The notes: generated from the letters alone by a model not told the origin. A stretch of 64,000 nucleotides of DNA from an uncultured Gammaproteobacteria bacterium (GCA_947258785.1 CAMYJT010000007.1:33449-97448); one strand, 5' to 3'. Positions 53,433-61,876 are shown, counted from the stretch's first letter. A program made the numbers and translations.

Positions 53433-54755
53433 TCAAGAATTGCCGTCGGGCTTCTCCAACGCCATGTCGTTGCAGGTGTGGTTTTGGCAGTGGGTTTCGC
53501 GGCTCAGCAGGATAAGGGCGAAGCCGATCACCAGCCAAACCAGCATCAAGGAAAACCCTGCGCGATAGGCGGTCAGGTCGTGAAATAGGGGCGCTGTTCC
53601 GCCGACGGTCGCGGTGAAGCGGTCCAGAATGAATCCCACCCCCGGCTGCAGGATCATCGGCCCGAGCATTACGCCCATATTGCACACCCCGGACACCGTG
53701 CCGGAGAACTCGCGTGGTACCGACTCTTTGATAAAGGCGAAACCGATGATCATGCAGCCTGAGAGAAAGCCGATGATCACCAGCAGAGCGGCCAGCGCCG
53801 TGATGGAAAGATTGGGTGTGAATATCAACGCGCCCCACAACAGCACCAGCGTGCCGACGCTGCAGGCGTACAAGGGTTTGCGACGGCCGATGCGGTCCGA
53901 CCAGACTCCGAGTATCGGTCCGCCGGCTGCCCACGCGATCAGTAATGCGGTCGTCATCGCTGCTGCAGAGGTCTTGGTCAGGCCGTAGTGGGCGGTCAGA
54001 AACGGGACCCCCCACAGCCCGCCGAAAGTCAGCACTGCGCCGACGATGCCACCCGGTAAGAGGGTCAAGATCCAGGTATTGCGGTAGCGGAGCACTTCCC
54101 GGAGCCCAGCGAAAACCGACCGATGCGGGGCGCCGACGGGCGAGACATGGCCGTGACTGCGATAGCCGCGCTCTGCCGGGTCGTCGCGGACCAGCCACCA
54201 GATCAGCGCAGCGACCACCAGGGGCACGACCGCCGAAACCAGCATGACGTCGCGCCAGCCGAAGGCGTCGATCGCCAGACGCAAGGGTACGCCTGCGAAC
54301 ACCGCGCCGACAATCCCGAGAAACAGGGCGGCGCCGGAGGCGAGTGCATAGTGTCTGGGTGCCAGCCAATGGTCCGCAAGCTTCAGCATGCACACGAAGG
54401 CCACCGCGACGCCGCCCCCGATCAACAGCCGTCCGAGCTCCGCCCAAGACACGGCGGTGGCGGAGGAAAACAGACAGGTCCCGAGTCCGGTGCACAGCGC
54501 GCCAAGGGTCAACAGCCAACGCGGACCGAGACGGTCAGCCAGCACCCCGGTGGGAATCTGCATGAAGACATAGCTGTAGAAATAAAACGCGGACAGGTTT
54601 CCCAGGGTGGTGGCGCTCAGGCCGAAATCGGTGGTGAGTTCATCAGTCATCACCGCAGGCGCTACCCGTTGGTAAAAACCCACGAGATACAACACACCGC
54701 CTAAACCCCACATCGACCAGGCCATGGCGGCTGGCGGATATCGGCTATTGTTCAC
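53433..54755 (-). CDS. MFS transporter
   Basis: A 440-residue major facilitator with about 12 transmembrane helices. The usual loop motif between helices 2 and 3 reads GVLADRLGPRWLLTLGAL, and GVWSDRIGRRKPLYA is its second-half repeat. The N-terminal part FYQRVAPAVMTDELTTDFGLSATTLGNLSAFYFYSYVFMQIPTG is typical of the organic-acid/nitrate-like MFS branch. The substrate is unknown. It stands alone, with its start 292 bases from the cold-shock gene's stop on the same strand. Confidence 0.9.
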   Translation of the reverse strand: MNNSRYPPAAMAWSMWGLGGVLYLVGFYQRVAPAVMTDELTTDFGLSATTLGNLSAFYFYSYVFMQIPTGVLADRLGPRWLLTLGALCTGLGTCLFSSATAVSWAELGRLLIGGGVAVAFVCMLKLADHWLAPRHYALASGAALFLGIVGAVFAGVPLRLAIDAFGWRDVMLVSAVVPLVVAALIWWLVRDDPAERGYRSHGHVSPVGAPHRSVFAGLREVLRYRNTWILTLLPGGIVGAVLTFGGLWGVPFLTAHYGLTKTSAAAMTTALLIAWAAGGPILGVWSDRIGRRKPLYACSVGTLVLLWGALIFTPNLSITALAALLVIIGFLSGCMIIGFAFIKESVPREFSGTVSGVCNMGVMLGPMILQPGVGFILDRFTATVGGTAPLFHDLTAYRAGFSLMLVWLVIGFALILLSRETHCQNHTCNDMALEKPDGNS

Positions 54756-54860
54756 GGTCTAGCCCGCAACCGTGGACCTGTCCCAAGTTGCCAGAGGGAC
54801 TATTGGAGGATGCAAAAAGATGAAGTTCCACGCACACAGCGCAGTTAAAAGATAAGGGGG

Positions 54861-54878
54861 TTGGAGTTATTCACTCCG
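54861..54878. repeat. Short hairpin element (GGAGT...ACTCC type)
   Basis: GGAGT (54863-54867) and ACTCC (54873-54877) flank a TATTC loop. A similar hairpin occurs at 60783-60799, and a weaker one near 9259. They may be related small dispersed repeats of REP type or chance similarities. This one lies in the gap upstream of the MFS gene. Confidence 0.3.
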
Positions 54879-54968
54879 ACTCCTTTGCTTTTGGTAATGA
54901 GCTCGTCCGGCTGTTCGAGACCGGCCCCGGACACCTTGGTGCATTGTGGCAGACAAGGGTGTCCTTGG

Positions 54969-55012
54969 AAAAAATGAAAAAATGGGGTCTAAATTCGATT
55001 CAGACCCCATTT
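54969..55012 (-). terminator. Strong rho-independent terminator of the cold-shock gene
   Basis: AAATGGGGTCT (54980-54990) and AGACCCCATTT (55002-55012) form a perfect 11-bp stem with an 11-base loop. On the minus strand it is followed by T6-CA-T6 (complement of 54968-54981). It lies 35 bases after the stop of the cold-shock gene on that strand. Similar GGGGTCT-AGACCCC hairpins are widespread in gammaproteobacterial genomes as REP-like elements, so it may be a recruited repeat. Confidence 0.75.
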
Positions 55013-55047
55013 CCTCAGAGCGCCGCGAGGGCGCCGAACGCCGGTGC

Positions 55048-55251
55048 TTACGTGGTCTTCAGATTGGCGGCGGCCTGCTTGCCGCGCTCCTCGACAATGT
55101 CGTAGCTTACGCGCTGGCCTTCTGAGAGGGTCGCGAGCCCGGAGCGCTCCACAGCGCTGATGTGTACGAACACGTCGCGCGAGCCATTCTCCGGCTGAAT
55201 AAATCCAAAGCCCTTGGAAGGGTTGAACCACTTAACGGTACCTGTAGCCAT
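55048..55251 (-). CDS. Cold-shock-domain protein (CspA family)
   Basis: A 67-residue single cold-shock domain. [39 protein letters not shown] holds the RNP1 (KGFGFI) and RNP2 (VFVHI) RNA-binding motifs. It is a nucleic-acid chaperone that melts RNA structure. ATG 55251 follows GGAGG; a longer frame upstream is unconserved. A strong terminator follows. Upstream space is ample for the long 5' leader usual in csp genes, but no cold-box sequence was recognised. Confidence 0.95.
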   Translation of the reverse strand: MATGTVKWFNPSKGFGFIQPENGSRDVFVHISAVERSGLATLSEGQRVSYDIVEERGKQAAANLKTT

Positions 55252-55614
55252 TATGGCCTCCTCATAACATATTGAATTCGCGCGCAAATCGGGCGCGGGT
55301 CGAACAACCTGATTGTCGTGGATGTCTTGAAACGTCCGTCCGGGAACGGGCGGGTAGCTGAAGGCAGGCCATAACGTAGATTGCGGGTGCATCATGCCTC
55401 GTCTACCCACAGAATACAAGGACAAACGGCTCGATGGAGGAAGTGGTGGCTAGCGGTAAACGATCCCGCCGGCGCAGCCAGCCGATTCCAGGCGCACTGC
55501 GACCGCGCATTAGCGTAGTTTATCGGCGATGTACGGGATGGTTTTATCCATCGCTTTCCCAACTGGTAAGATGTGACCGTCGTGAATGAGAACTTACCGG
55601 TGGAGGAGACCGTG
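55252..55614. other. 363-bp divergent promoter region (csp / hypothetical gene)
   Basis: It contains the leader of the cold-shock gene (minus) and the promoter of the gene at 55615 (plus). No conserved coding frame was found; the frame at 55392-55751 on the minus strand runs through the plus-strand gene and is taken as a shadow. No clear operator was seen. Confidence 0.4.
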
Positions 55615-55920
55615 ATGAAAGTCTTTATGCTGTTTACAGGCAGTGGGCCGATTGTGATTCTGACCTCACACGACTCTATCGACAATCCAGAACTGCTGGG
55701 CAAGCTAACGGCGAAGGGGATCGGGAAATTTCTGGCTTTCGAGATCTCCATCGATCTGGCGAAGGAGCGTTACGGCGCGCACTTCGATTTGGTGTGCCAG
55801 GACCTGTCGGAGACCGATGATCTCCGGATGTTGGACTACAACGGCGAGAGGGCCTGGCGCTTATTTCAGTTCAGCGAGTTGGGCGAAGAGAGCCGGCACG
55901 AGCCGCCGCCCGGGACATAA
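55615..55920 (+). CDS. Conserved hypothetical cytosolic protein
   Basis: A 101-residue protein starting at ATG 55615 behind GGAGGAG. MKVFMLFTGSGPIVILTSHDSIDNPELLGKLTAKGIGKFLAFEI and LRMLDYNGERAWRLFQFSELG are strongly patterned and match a conserved proteobacterial family of small soluble proteins of unknown function, from memory. No catalytic motif is evident. Confidence 0.75.
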   Translation: MKVFMLFTGSGPIVILTSHDSIDNPELLGKLTAKGIGKFLAFEISIDLAKERYGAHFDLVCQDLSETDDLRMLDYNGERAWRLFQFSELGEESRHEPPPGT

Positions 55921-55985
55921 ACGGCGCCGAACGACCGGTTCTCGTCCGCCGCTGCTGAACCCCATCGCTAGACTCAGGTTGGTGG

Positions 55986-57623
55986 ATGGAGAAGCCATGG
56001 CTTAGCGAGTACCCGCCGGGGGTGCCGGCGGATATCGATCCGAACGAGTACAACTCCGTGCTGGAGGTGGTCGATGCCAGTGTCCGCCGCTACGGCGAGC
56101 GCCCGGCGTTTGCGAGTTTCTCCACCCGGCTGTCGTTCAAAGAGCTGGACGCTCTGGCCGCGCGCTTCGCCGCCTTTCTGCAGCAGGGACTGAACGTCGG
56201 CAAGCGCGATCGCGTGGCCATCATGGCGCCGAATATACTGGCCTACCCGGTGGCCCTGTTTGGCATCATGCGCACCGGTGCAATCACCGTCAACATCAAT
56301 CCGCAGTATACGGCCCGGGAACTGGAGAGCCAGCTCGTCGATGCCGGGGTCCAAACCATTGTCATTGCCGCCGGTGCTACGCCGGTGTTGGCTGAGGTGA
56401 TCGGGCGAACGGCGGTGCGGCACGTGATCGTCGTACAGACGGGCGATCTGCTGCATGAATCCATGCTGCCCCAATCACCGCCGGATCCGCGCTTGCCCGG
56501 GTGCGTGGATTTCCAGACAGCCCTCGATCGAGGTGCGTCGCTCAGCCTGCAGCCGGTGGCGGTGGGCGGCGACGACCTGCTGTTCCTGCAGTACACCGGT
56601 GGCACCACGGGTATCGCCAAGGGCGCGGCGTTGACCCATCGCAATCTGGTTGCCAACCTGGCACAGTACGCGAGCTGGCTGGCCGGCAAGCAAGTAATCG
56701 GCAAGGAAGTCATCGTGACCGCTTTGCCGCTTTATCATATCTTCGCGCTGATGGCCAACTGTCTGTCCGCGGTGCGCATGGGGGCTTTGAGCGTATTGAT
56801 CGCCGATCCGCGTGACTTGCCCGGCCTGGTGGCCGCCTTCCGGTATTGGCGATTTACGATGATCACCGGAGTCAACACCCTTTTCAATCACCTCCTGAAT
56901 ACCGACGGGTTCGCCGGACTTGAGTTTGCCTTGCGGATATCCATCGGCGGCGGCGCAGCGGTGCAGCGGGCTGTCGCCGAGCGCTGGTTCGCGGTCACCG
57001 GGTCCCCGATACTTGAGGGTTACGGTCTGTCCGAGACCTCGCCGGTACTGACGATGAACCGGATCGATGAAACCGCCTACACCGGATCGATTGGTCTGCC
57101 CTGGCCGTCGACGGAGATATCTCTGCGCGACGAACGCGGAGATGAAGTTCCGCCGGGGGAACCCGGTGAGCTGTGTGCGCGGGGACCCCAAGTGATGCAG
57201 GGGTATTGGAATCGGCCCGACGCCACCCGGCTGGCGACGACGGCGGACGGATTTTTTCGCACCGGAGACATCGCCACCGTTGACGAGCACGGCTACTTCC
57301 GGATTGTCGATCGCAAGAAGGATATGATCCTGGTGTCCGGTTTCAACGTTTATCCGAATGAGATAGAGGGTGTGATTGCGACCCGGCGCGAGGTGGTGGA
57401 GTGCGCCTGTGTCGGCGTGCCCGACGAGCAGACCGGTGAGGCGGTGAAGGTGTATGTGGTTAAGCGGCCCGGGGCCGACATCCGCGCCGCAGAACTCGTT
57501 GCCTTGTGCCGCAAGCAACTGGCCGCGTACAAGGTCCCCAAGCAGGTCGAGTTCCTCGACGAGTTGCCGAAAACCAATGTCGGCAAGATCTTGCGCAGGG
57601 CGCTGAAGGCGCGGGATCCGTAA
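55986..57623 (+). CDS. fadD: Long-chain fatty-acid-CoA ligase (FadD-like)
   Basis: A 545-residue AMP-forming ligase. It has LQYTGGTTGIAKGAALTHRNLVAN (P-loop), ALPLYHIFAL, LEGYGLSETSPVL, FFRTGDIATVDEHGYFRIVDRKKDMILVSGFNVYPNEIEG and the C-terminal PKTNVGKILRRAL with the catalytic Lys. The N-terminus EKPWLSEYPPGVPADIDP is the E. coli FadD type, which supports long-chain substrates. It is distinct from the shorter-chain ligase at 14698. It activates fatty acids for beta-oxidation at the inner membrane face. Confidence 0.93.
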   Translation: MEKPWLSEYPPGVPADIDPNEYNSVLEVVDASVRRYGERPAFASFSTRLSFKELDALAARFAAFLQQGLNVGKRDRVAIMAPNILAYPVALFGIMRTGAITVNINPQYTARELESQLVDAGVQTIVIAAGATPVLAEVIGRTAVRHVIVVQTGDLLHESMLPQSPPDPRLPGCVDFQTALDRGASLSLQPVAVGGDDLLFLQYTGGTTGIAKGAALTHRNLVANLAQYASWLAGKQVIGKEVIVTALPLYHIFALMANCLSAVRMGALSVLIADPRDLPGLVAAFRYWRFTMITGVNTLFNHLLNTDGFAGLEFALRISIGGGAAVQRAVAERWFAVTGSPILEGYGLSETSPVLTMNRIDETAYTGSIGLPWPSTEISLRDERGDEVPPGEPGELCARGPQVMQGYWNRPDATRLATTADGFFRTGDIATVDEHGYFRIVDRKKDMILVSGFNVYPNEIEGVIATRREVVECACVGVPDEQTGEAVKVYVVKRPGADIRAAELVALCRKQLAAYKVPKQVEFLDELPKTNVGKILRRALKARDP

Positions 57624-58127
57624 CCGGACCGGCGAGCGCGAAACGTTCCAATCATGATCGAATCTTAAATATACCGGGGTCGCAGTAAACAACTCAGACC
57701 GCGTTTTCAACCGATTTCCTCCGTCGTACCGCGAAGGGTGGACGCTGATGTGTTGCGGCGCTGAGTCTATGCAGGGTCATTTCTGGATCGGACAGTGCAC
57801 AGATCGGCGTGCTCCATGTCATACTCAACCAACCCACGCAAATCAACATGATCCACCGTCGCATTCTGCTTGGCCGTGTCCTAACCCAGTGGGCTGAAAA
57901 AATGAGACAGTGTGTGCAACAATTTGACAGTTCAAAACATATCAGCTCCTTTTTTACTGCCTCGGTGCACCATGCAGTTTAATGGCGGTCCCGGCTGCGG
58001 CATCCGTGATGGTACGGCCACCGACCATCGGCCGGAAAACCGGCAGGGCACGGCCGAAGGCGGCGTGTGACGCGTCGAGGCGGAAGAACCGGTGCTGCGG
58101 ACCGGATGGACACGCTGCGTTTTGTCG
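57624..58127. other. 504-bp decayed intergenic region upstream of the suy relics
   Basis: No intact gene. It contains a solitary MITE end at 57960-57981 and runs into the suyA remnant at 58128. A stretch of the minus strand around 58000-58090 reads like damaged coding sequence, but I could not assign it. This looks like a deletion scar left when the sulfolactate lyase genes were lost. Confidence 0.5.
57960..57981 (+). repeat. Solo terminal repeat of the MITE family
   Basis: CCTCGGTGCACCATGCAGTT plus two bases matches the 22-base terminal repeat of the full MITE with about five changes. No partner end lies 249 bases away. It lies about 150 bases upstream of the suyA remnant, which fits a role of element-mediated rearrangement in the loss of those genes, though it may be coincidence. 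Confidence 0.45.
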
Positions 58128-58169
58128 GGCCACGCGCATGTACACAACATCAAGACCATGAGGCGGTAG
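58128..58169 (+). pseudogene. suyA: suyA remnant (C-terminal tail of sulfolactate sulfo-lyase small subunit)
   Basis: The reading frame gives GHAHVHNIKTMRR and a stop, matching the conserved C-terminal end GxHVHVHNIKT of SuyA/UxaA-type small subunits. Upstream of it the frame does not look like SuyA and meets a stop, so about 80 N-terminal residues are gone. The stop lies four bases before the suyB start remnant, the usual suyA-suyB spacing. Confidence 0.7.
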
Positions 58170-58173
58170 TGAA

Positions 58174-58418
58174 ATGGCCGAACGCACATTTTTTGGATGC
58201 CGGCGGGAAAACGGCCGGATCGGTATTCGTATGTACGTCAGATGCCTGAACCCATCGATCTCGGCGTCTCCGGTATCCTGAGGGGGGAGATGAACATGGA
58301 CCAGGCGGGCGATGCCCTGATCGTTGTCATGCTGCGCACCTGTAACGGGCGGCTCACATGCGCCGAGGCCCTCAAGCATCGTGAGTATGTGATGACCAAA
58401 CTCCCTCGAAGCGCGTAG
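58174..58418 (+). pseudogene. suyB: suyB remnant with large internal deletion
   Basis: ATG 58174 starts [19 protein letters not shown], the recognisable N-terminus of the large subunit of (2R)-sulfolactate sulfo-lyase (SuyB, altronate-dehydratase family). In another frame from about 58238, [52 protein letters not shown] matches the C-terminus of the same protein (shown here in recognisable blocks [22 protein letters not shown]). Some 300 central residues are missing and the two parts are out of frame, so the gene is dead. The lyase would split sulfolactate into pyruvate and sulfite. slcC follows 38 bases later. Confidence 0.8.
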
Positions 58419-58456
58419 GCGGAGCCGCTGGCGATACATCGAGCCGTACGGGCGCC

Positions 58457-59389
58457 ATGGCCGATATCGTTATCTCTGAGTTCATGGACACCGCGGCGGT
58501 GGCGACGCTCGCCAAGAGCCACGACGTGCTGTATGACCCGAGCCTGGTCGATCGGACCGGTGAACTGTCGGCGGCCGTCGCTGGTGCGTCGGCCTTGGTG
58601 GTGCGCAACCGTACCCAGGTGCGCGGGCCAATGCTAACCGCCGCCCGCCGGCTGCGGGTGGTTGGTCGACTGGGGGTGGGGCTCGACAACATAGACCTGG
58701 AGGCCTGCGCACGGCGGGGTATCGAGGTCTGCCCCGCCACCGGCGCCAACGACATCGCAGTGGCCGAGTACGTGGTCGCCTCGGTGATGATGTTGTTCCG
58801 CGGGGCCTACCACTCCCGATCAGCGGTGATCGCCGGCGCCTGGCCGCGAACCGAATTGATAGGTCGCGAGACCGTCGGCAAGCGCCTGGGGCTGATTGGT
58901 TTTGGCGCAATCGCGCGCAAGACGGCGGTACGCGCGCTTGCCTTGGGCATGTCGGTGGGGGCGTACGACCCTTACGTGCCCACCGACGACTCGGCCTGGG
59001 ATGCAGCGAGGAAATTCTCGTTCGAGGCCCTGCTCGCCTGGGCCGACGCCGTAAGTCTGCACGTTCCGCTGACCGATGAGACGCATCACCTGATCGATGC
59101 ACGCGCGATCAGACGGATGCGGCCCGGTTCGATCCTCGTCAACGCGGCGCGGGGCGGCATCGTGGATGAAGACGCCCTCGCCGCAGCAGTGGGTGCAGGA
59201 CATCTGGCGGGGGTCGCCTTGGACGTGTTCGAGCACGAACCGCTCATCCAGGAAGGCGCGGCGAAATTCGCGGGCTTGGACAATCTGGTGCTGACCCCCC
59301 ACATCGCCGGCGTCACCCACGAGTCGAACGCCCGGGTCAGCGCGGTGACTGCGGCCAATGTGTTGCGCGTTCTGGGCACCGCGGGATGA
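58457..59389 (+). CDS. slcC: (S)-sulfolactate dehydrogenase-like 2-hydroxyacid dehydrogenase
   Basis: A 310-residue D-2-hydroxyacid dehydrogenase. NAD fold: LGLIGFGAIARKTAVRAL. Catalytic set: VVGRLGVGLDNID, NAARGGIVDEDAL (Arg), EHEPL (Glu) and LTPHIAGVTHES (His). The N-terminus MADIVISEFMD is characteristic of SlcC of Chromohalobacter, which with ComC interconverts the sulfolactate enantiomers through sulfopyruvate. It overlaps comC by four bases. It sits directly behind the broken suyAB genes, so the intended product had a sulfolactate role; without SuyAB the current role is open. Confidence 0.87.
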   Translation: MADIVISEFMDTAAVATLAKSHDVLYDPSLVDRTGELSAAVAGASALVVRNRTQVRGPMLTAARRLRVVGRLGVGLDNIDLEACARRGIEVCPATGANDIAVAEYVVASVMMLFRGAYHSRSAVIAGAWPRTELIGRETVGKRLGLIGFGAIARKTAVRALALGMSVGAYDPYVPTDDSAWDAARKFSFEALLAWADAVSLHVPLTDETHHLIDARAIRRMRPGSILVNAARGGIVDEDALAAAVGAGHLAGVALDVFEHEPLIQEGAAKFAGLDNLVLTPHIAGVTHESNARVSAVTAANVLRVLGTAG

Positions 59390-60393
59390 ATGGCGTGGTC
59401 CTCACCCTGGAGGAGGCCGAGCAGCTCGCCGTGGACGTCCTGGTCAAGCACCGGACCAGCCCGACGAACGCTGCGCAGGTCGCCCGGGCGCTGGTCGGCG
59501 CGGAGGCCGACGGCCAGACCGGGCATGGCTTGTCGCGCCTGCCGTCTTACACGGCACAATCTGCGACCGGAAAGGTCGACGGGTTCGCGACCCCGGAGGT
59601 CGAGTCTTTGACGCCGGCGCTGGCGCGGATCGACGCGCGTCGAGGTTTCGCCTACCCGGCACTCGCTAAGGCCGTCGATATGCTCTGTGATTCGACGCCC
59701 CGGACCCTGGTGGCCGCGGCCGCGGTGTGGAACTCGCACCACTGCGGCGTGCTCGGATACCACGTCGAGCGTCTGGCCCGCTGCGGGTTGGTGGCCCTTA
59801 TGGTCGCCAACACCCCAAAGGCCATCGCTCCCTGGGGCGGACGCGACGCGCTGTTCGGGACCAACCCGATCGCGTTCGCCGCGCCACGTCCCGGCGCCGA
59901 GCCCATCGTGGTCGACATGAGCCTGAGTAAAGTGGCGCGCGGCAAGATCATGCTCGCCGCCCGTGAGGGCCGCGCCATCCCCGAGGGCTGGGCGGTGGAC
60001 CCGGCGGGCCGACCGACCACCGATCCCGAGGCGGCGCTGGAAGGCAGTGTCCTGCCTTTCGGTGACCCCAAGGGGGCGGCGCTGGCGTTGGTGATCGAGG
60101 TCCTGGCGGCCGCGCTCACCGGAGCCCGGCTGGGCCTCGAGGCGTCGTCCTTCTTCACCGGTGTGGGCGACCCCCCTGCCGTCGGGCAACTGCTGATCGC
60201 GTTTTCGCCGCAGCCGGTATCCGGTGGGCGCTTTGACGATCGATTGCATACTCTGGTAACCGCCATCTCGGCGCAGCCGGGGGCCCGGCTGCCCGGGGCA
60301 CACCGCGATGAACGCAGGGCCAGGGCACAGGCCGAGGGCATTGTCCTGAGTCCTGAGCTGCACCGCGAACTCGAGGCCTTGGCGGGCCGTTGA
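59386..60393 (+). CDS. comC: (R)-sulfolactate/malate dehydrogenase (LDH2 family, ComC-like)
   Basis: A 335-residue member of the LDH2/MDH2 family. It has LTLEEAEQLAVDVLVKHRTS, GHGLSRLPSY (catalytic His motif), WNSHHCGVLGYHVERLA and ALFGTNPIAFAAPR followed by VVDMSLSKVARGKI. ComC reduces sulfopyruvate to (R)-sulfolactate with NADPH. It is translationally coupled to slcC (ATGA overlap), the pairing known to convert (S)- to (R)-sulfolactate. Length and motifs are normal, with no sign of decay. Confidence 0.87.
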   Translation: MNGVVLTLEEAEQLAVDVLVKHRTSPTNAAQVARALVGAEADGQTGHGLSRLPSYTAQSATGKVDGFATPEVESLTPALARIDARRGFAYPALAKAVDMLCDSTPRTLVAAAAVWNSHHCGVLGYHVERLARCGLVALMVANTPKAIAPWGGRDALFGTNPIAFAAPRPGAEPIVVDMSLSKVARGKIMLAAREGRAIPEGWAVDPAGRPTTDPEAALEGSVLPFGDPKGAALALVIEVLAAALTGARLGLEASSFFTGVGDPPAVGQLLIAFSPQPVSGGRFDDRLHTLVTAISAQPGARLPGAHRDERRARAQAEGIVLSPELHRELEALAGR

Positions 60394-60460
60394 CCATCCC
60401 GCTCGGGGCCGCGGTAGTCGAAGCTGTTAACGCTCGTCTTCGAGCGCCCCGATCTCCCGC

Positions 60461-60751
60461 TGGTCCTACGGACTGGTTAAAGATACCCGCGGTGTCCTGC
60501 TGGACCGCGGCGCCGGCGACGAAACCATTGACGCGATCAGGGTGGCCATCGAATCGGACTCGGACAGTCGGATTGCCGATCTGCACGTCTGGCAGGTGGG
60601 TTCGAACCGTTATGCGGCGATTATCGCCATGGTGACGCACTTTCCACAACCCGCGGAGCATTACAAGGACCTGTTGCGCGACTTCAGCTAGCTCGAGCAT
60701 GTGTCCATCGAAGTCAACCACGCGCATGGTGAACCCTGCCTCACCGGCTAG
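60461..60751 (+). pseudogene. Cation-diffusion facilitator (DmeF-like) C-terminal remnant
   Basis: The frame from 60461 gives WSYGLVKDTRGVLLDRGAGDETIDAIRVAIE, then RIADLHVWQVGSNRYAAIIAMVTHFPQPAEHYKDLLRDFS, a stop TAG at 60689-60691, and LEHVSIEVNHAHGEPCL to a second stop at 60749. This is the cytoplasmic tail of a CDF metal-efflux protein (VLLDR, DLHVW, VSIEV landmarks). All transmembrane helices are missing and a stop interrupts the tail. It was probably a DmeF-type Co/Ni/Zn exporter. Confidence 0.8.
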
Positions 60752-60782
60752 GGCCTGGTCCGTGGCTTAGCGACCCTGGAGG

Positions 60783-60808
60783 CGGAGTGAAAGACTCCGA
60801 CCCGTTTT
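60783..60808 (+). terminator. Hairpin with T-run after the CDF remnant
   Basis: CGGAGT (60783-60788) pairs with ACTCCG (60794-60799) around GAAAG, followed by CCCGTTTT (60801-60808). It may be the surviving terminator of the slcC-comC transcript or of the lost exporter. It resembles the GGAGT-ACTCC hairpin at 54861. Confidence 0.5.
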
Positions 60809-60919
60809 CTCACGCTTCCTGACAGTTCACCCGCTTGATACCATGCAAACTTTAGGTGAACTTGGCAGGACTTGGTTTCGGCAACTGTACGGCCTTACCG
60901 GTGATTGGCATGGGGTATC

Positions 60920-61813
60920 ATGGTGAGCAGCGAACATACGAAGACCGTGTCGCTCGTGCTCGGCAGCGGCGGCGCCCGAGGACTTGCGCACATCGGCATA
61001 ATTGAATGGTTGGACGAACACGGATTCGAGATCGCGTCGATTTCAGGCGCCTCGATGGGGGCGTTGGTGGGCGGGATCTACGCGGCCGGGGAGCTCGAGG
61101 TTTACAAGAGTTGGGTTAAGGCCCTGAAGAAGACCGATGTCCTCCGGTTCCTGGACTTTTCGTTCAGCCCCGGTGGTTTGTTCAAAGGCGACCGCATCAT
61201 GGACACGCTGAGAAACATGGTGGGGGAACGGTACATCGAGGACCTGCCGGTGTCTTTCACCGCCGTGGCCACGGACCTCGCTCGACAGCGGGAAGTCTGG
61301 CTGTCGGAAGGACCGTTGTTCGACGCGATACGTGCCTCGATCTCTATTCCTACCATCTTCACGCCACACGACTATCTGGGCATGAAGCTGTTGGACGGTG
61401 GATTGCTCAATCCGGTGCCGATCGCCCCGACATTCAAGGACCGGACCGACATGACCATCGCGGTGAATCTCAATTCCCCCCGAAAGCGCCGTGATGCAGG
61501 GATGAAGCACAAGGCTGAACCCAGGCAAACAGCGAGTGCCGAGAACTCCTACCGGGAAATGATCAATCGTTTTCTCGATAACCTCCAGGAGACCCTGAAG
61601 CCGCGTTCGGGGAGCGACGTCAGTCTGTTAAATCTGGTTAACAGCTCTTTCGAGACCATGCAACACGCCATATCCAGCGTCAAACTGGCGACTTACGCGC
61701 CGGATGTTATCATCAACATACCGCGAGACGTGTGCGCAACCTACGAATTCTTCCGCGCCGAAGAAATGTTCGAACTGGGTCATCGCGTTGCTGGTGACGT
61801 GATCCGGACCTGA
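60920..61813 (+). CDS. Patatin-like phospholipase (RssA-like)
   Basis: A 297-residue serine esterase of the patatin/RssA type. The start ATG 60920 (GTG 60923 possible) lies just behind GGGG. VSLVLGSGGARGLAHIGIIEWL forms the oxyanion hole, GASMGALVGG holds the catalytic Ser (GxSxG) and LLDGGLLNPVPI holds the catalytic Asp (DGG). No transmembrane segment or signal peptide is present, so it is cytoplasmic or membrane-associated. The substrate is presumably membrane phospholipid or lysolipid. It is flanked by gene remnants on the left and a convergent ABC gene on the right. Confidence 0.9.
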   Translation: MVSSEHTKTVSLVLGSGGARGLAHIGIIEWLDEHGFEIASISGASMGALVGGIYAAGELEVYKSWVKALKKTDVLRFLDFSFSPGGLFKGDRIMDTLRNMVGERYIEDLPVSFTAVATDLARQREVWLSEGPLFDAIRASISIPTIFTPHDYLGMKLLDGGLLNPVPIAPTFKDRTDMTIAVNLNSPRKRRDAGMKHKAEPRQTASAENSYREMINRFLDNLQETLKPRSGSDVSLLNLVNSSFETMQHAISSVKLATYAPDVIINIPRDVCATYEFFRAEEMFELGHRVAGDVIRT

Positions 61814-61876
61814 GGGTGTCCGCGCGCATCGCGTCAGCGTCCGAGACGGCGACGCTCGTTTTTCGCAAATTTTGTC

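Noticed and set aside
53416..54519. 367-residue open frame on the minus strand in the MFS gene
   Set aside because: It reads another frame of the transporter gene, is extremely Arg-rich and has no membrane helices.
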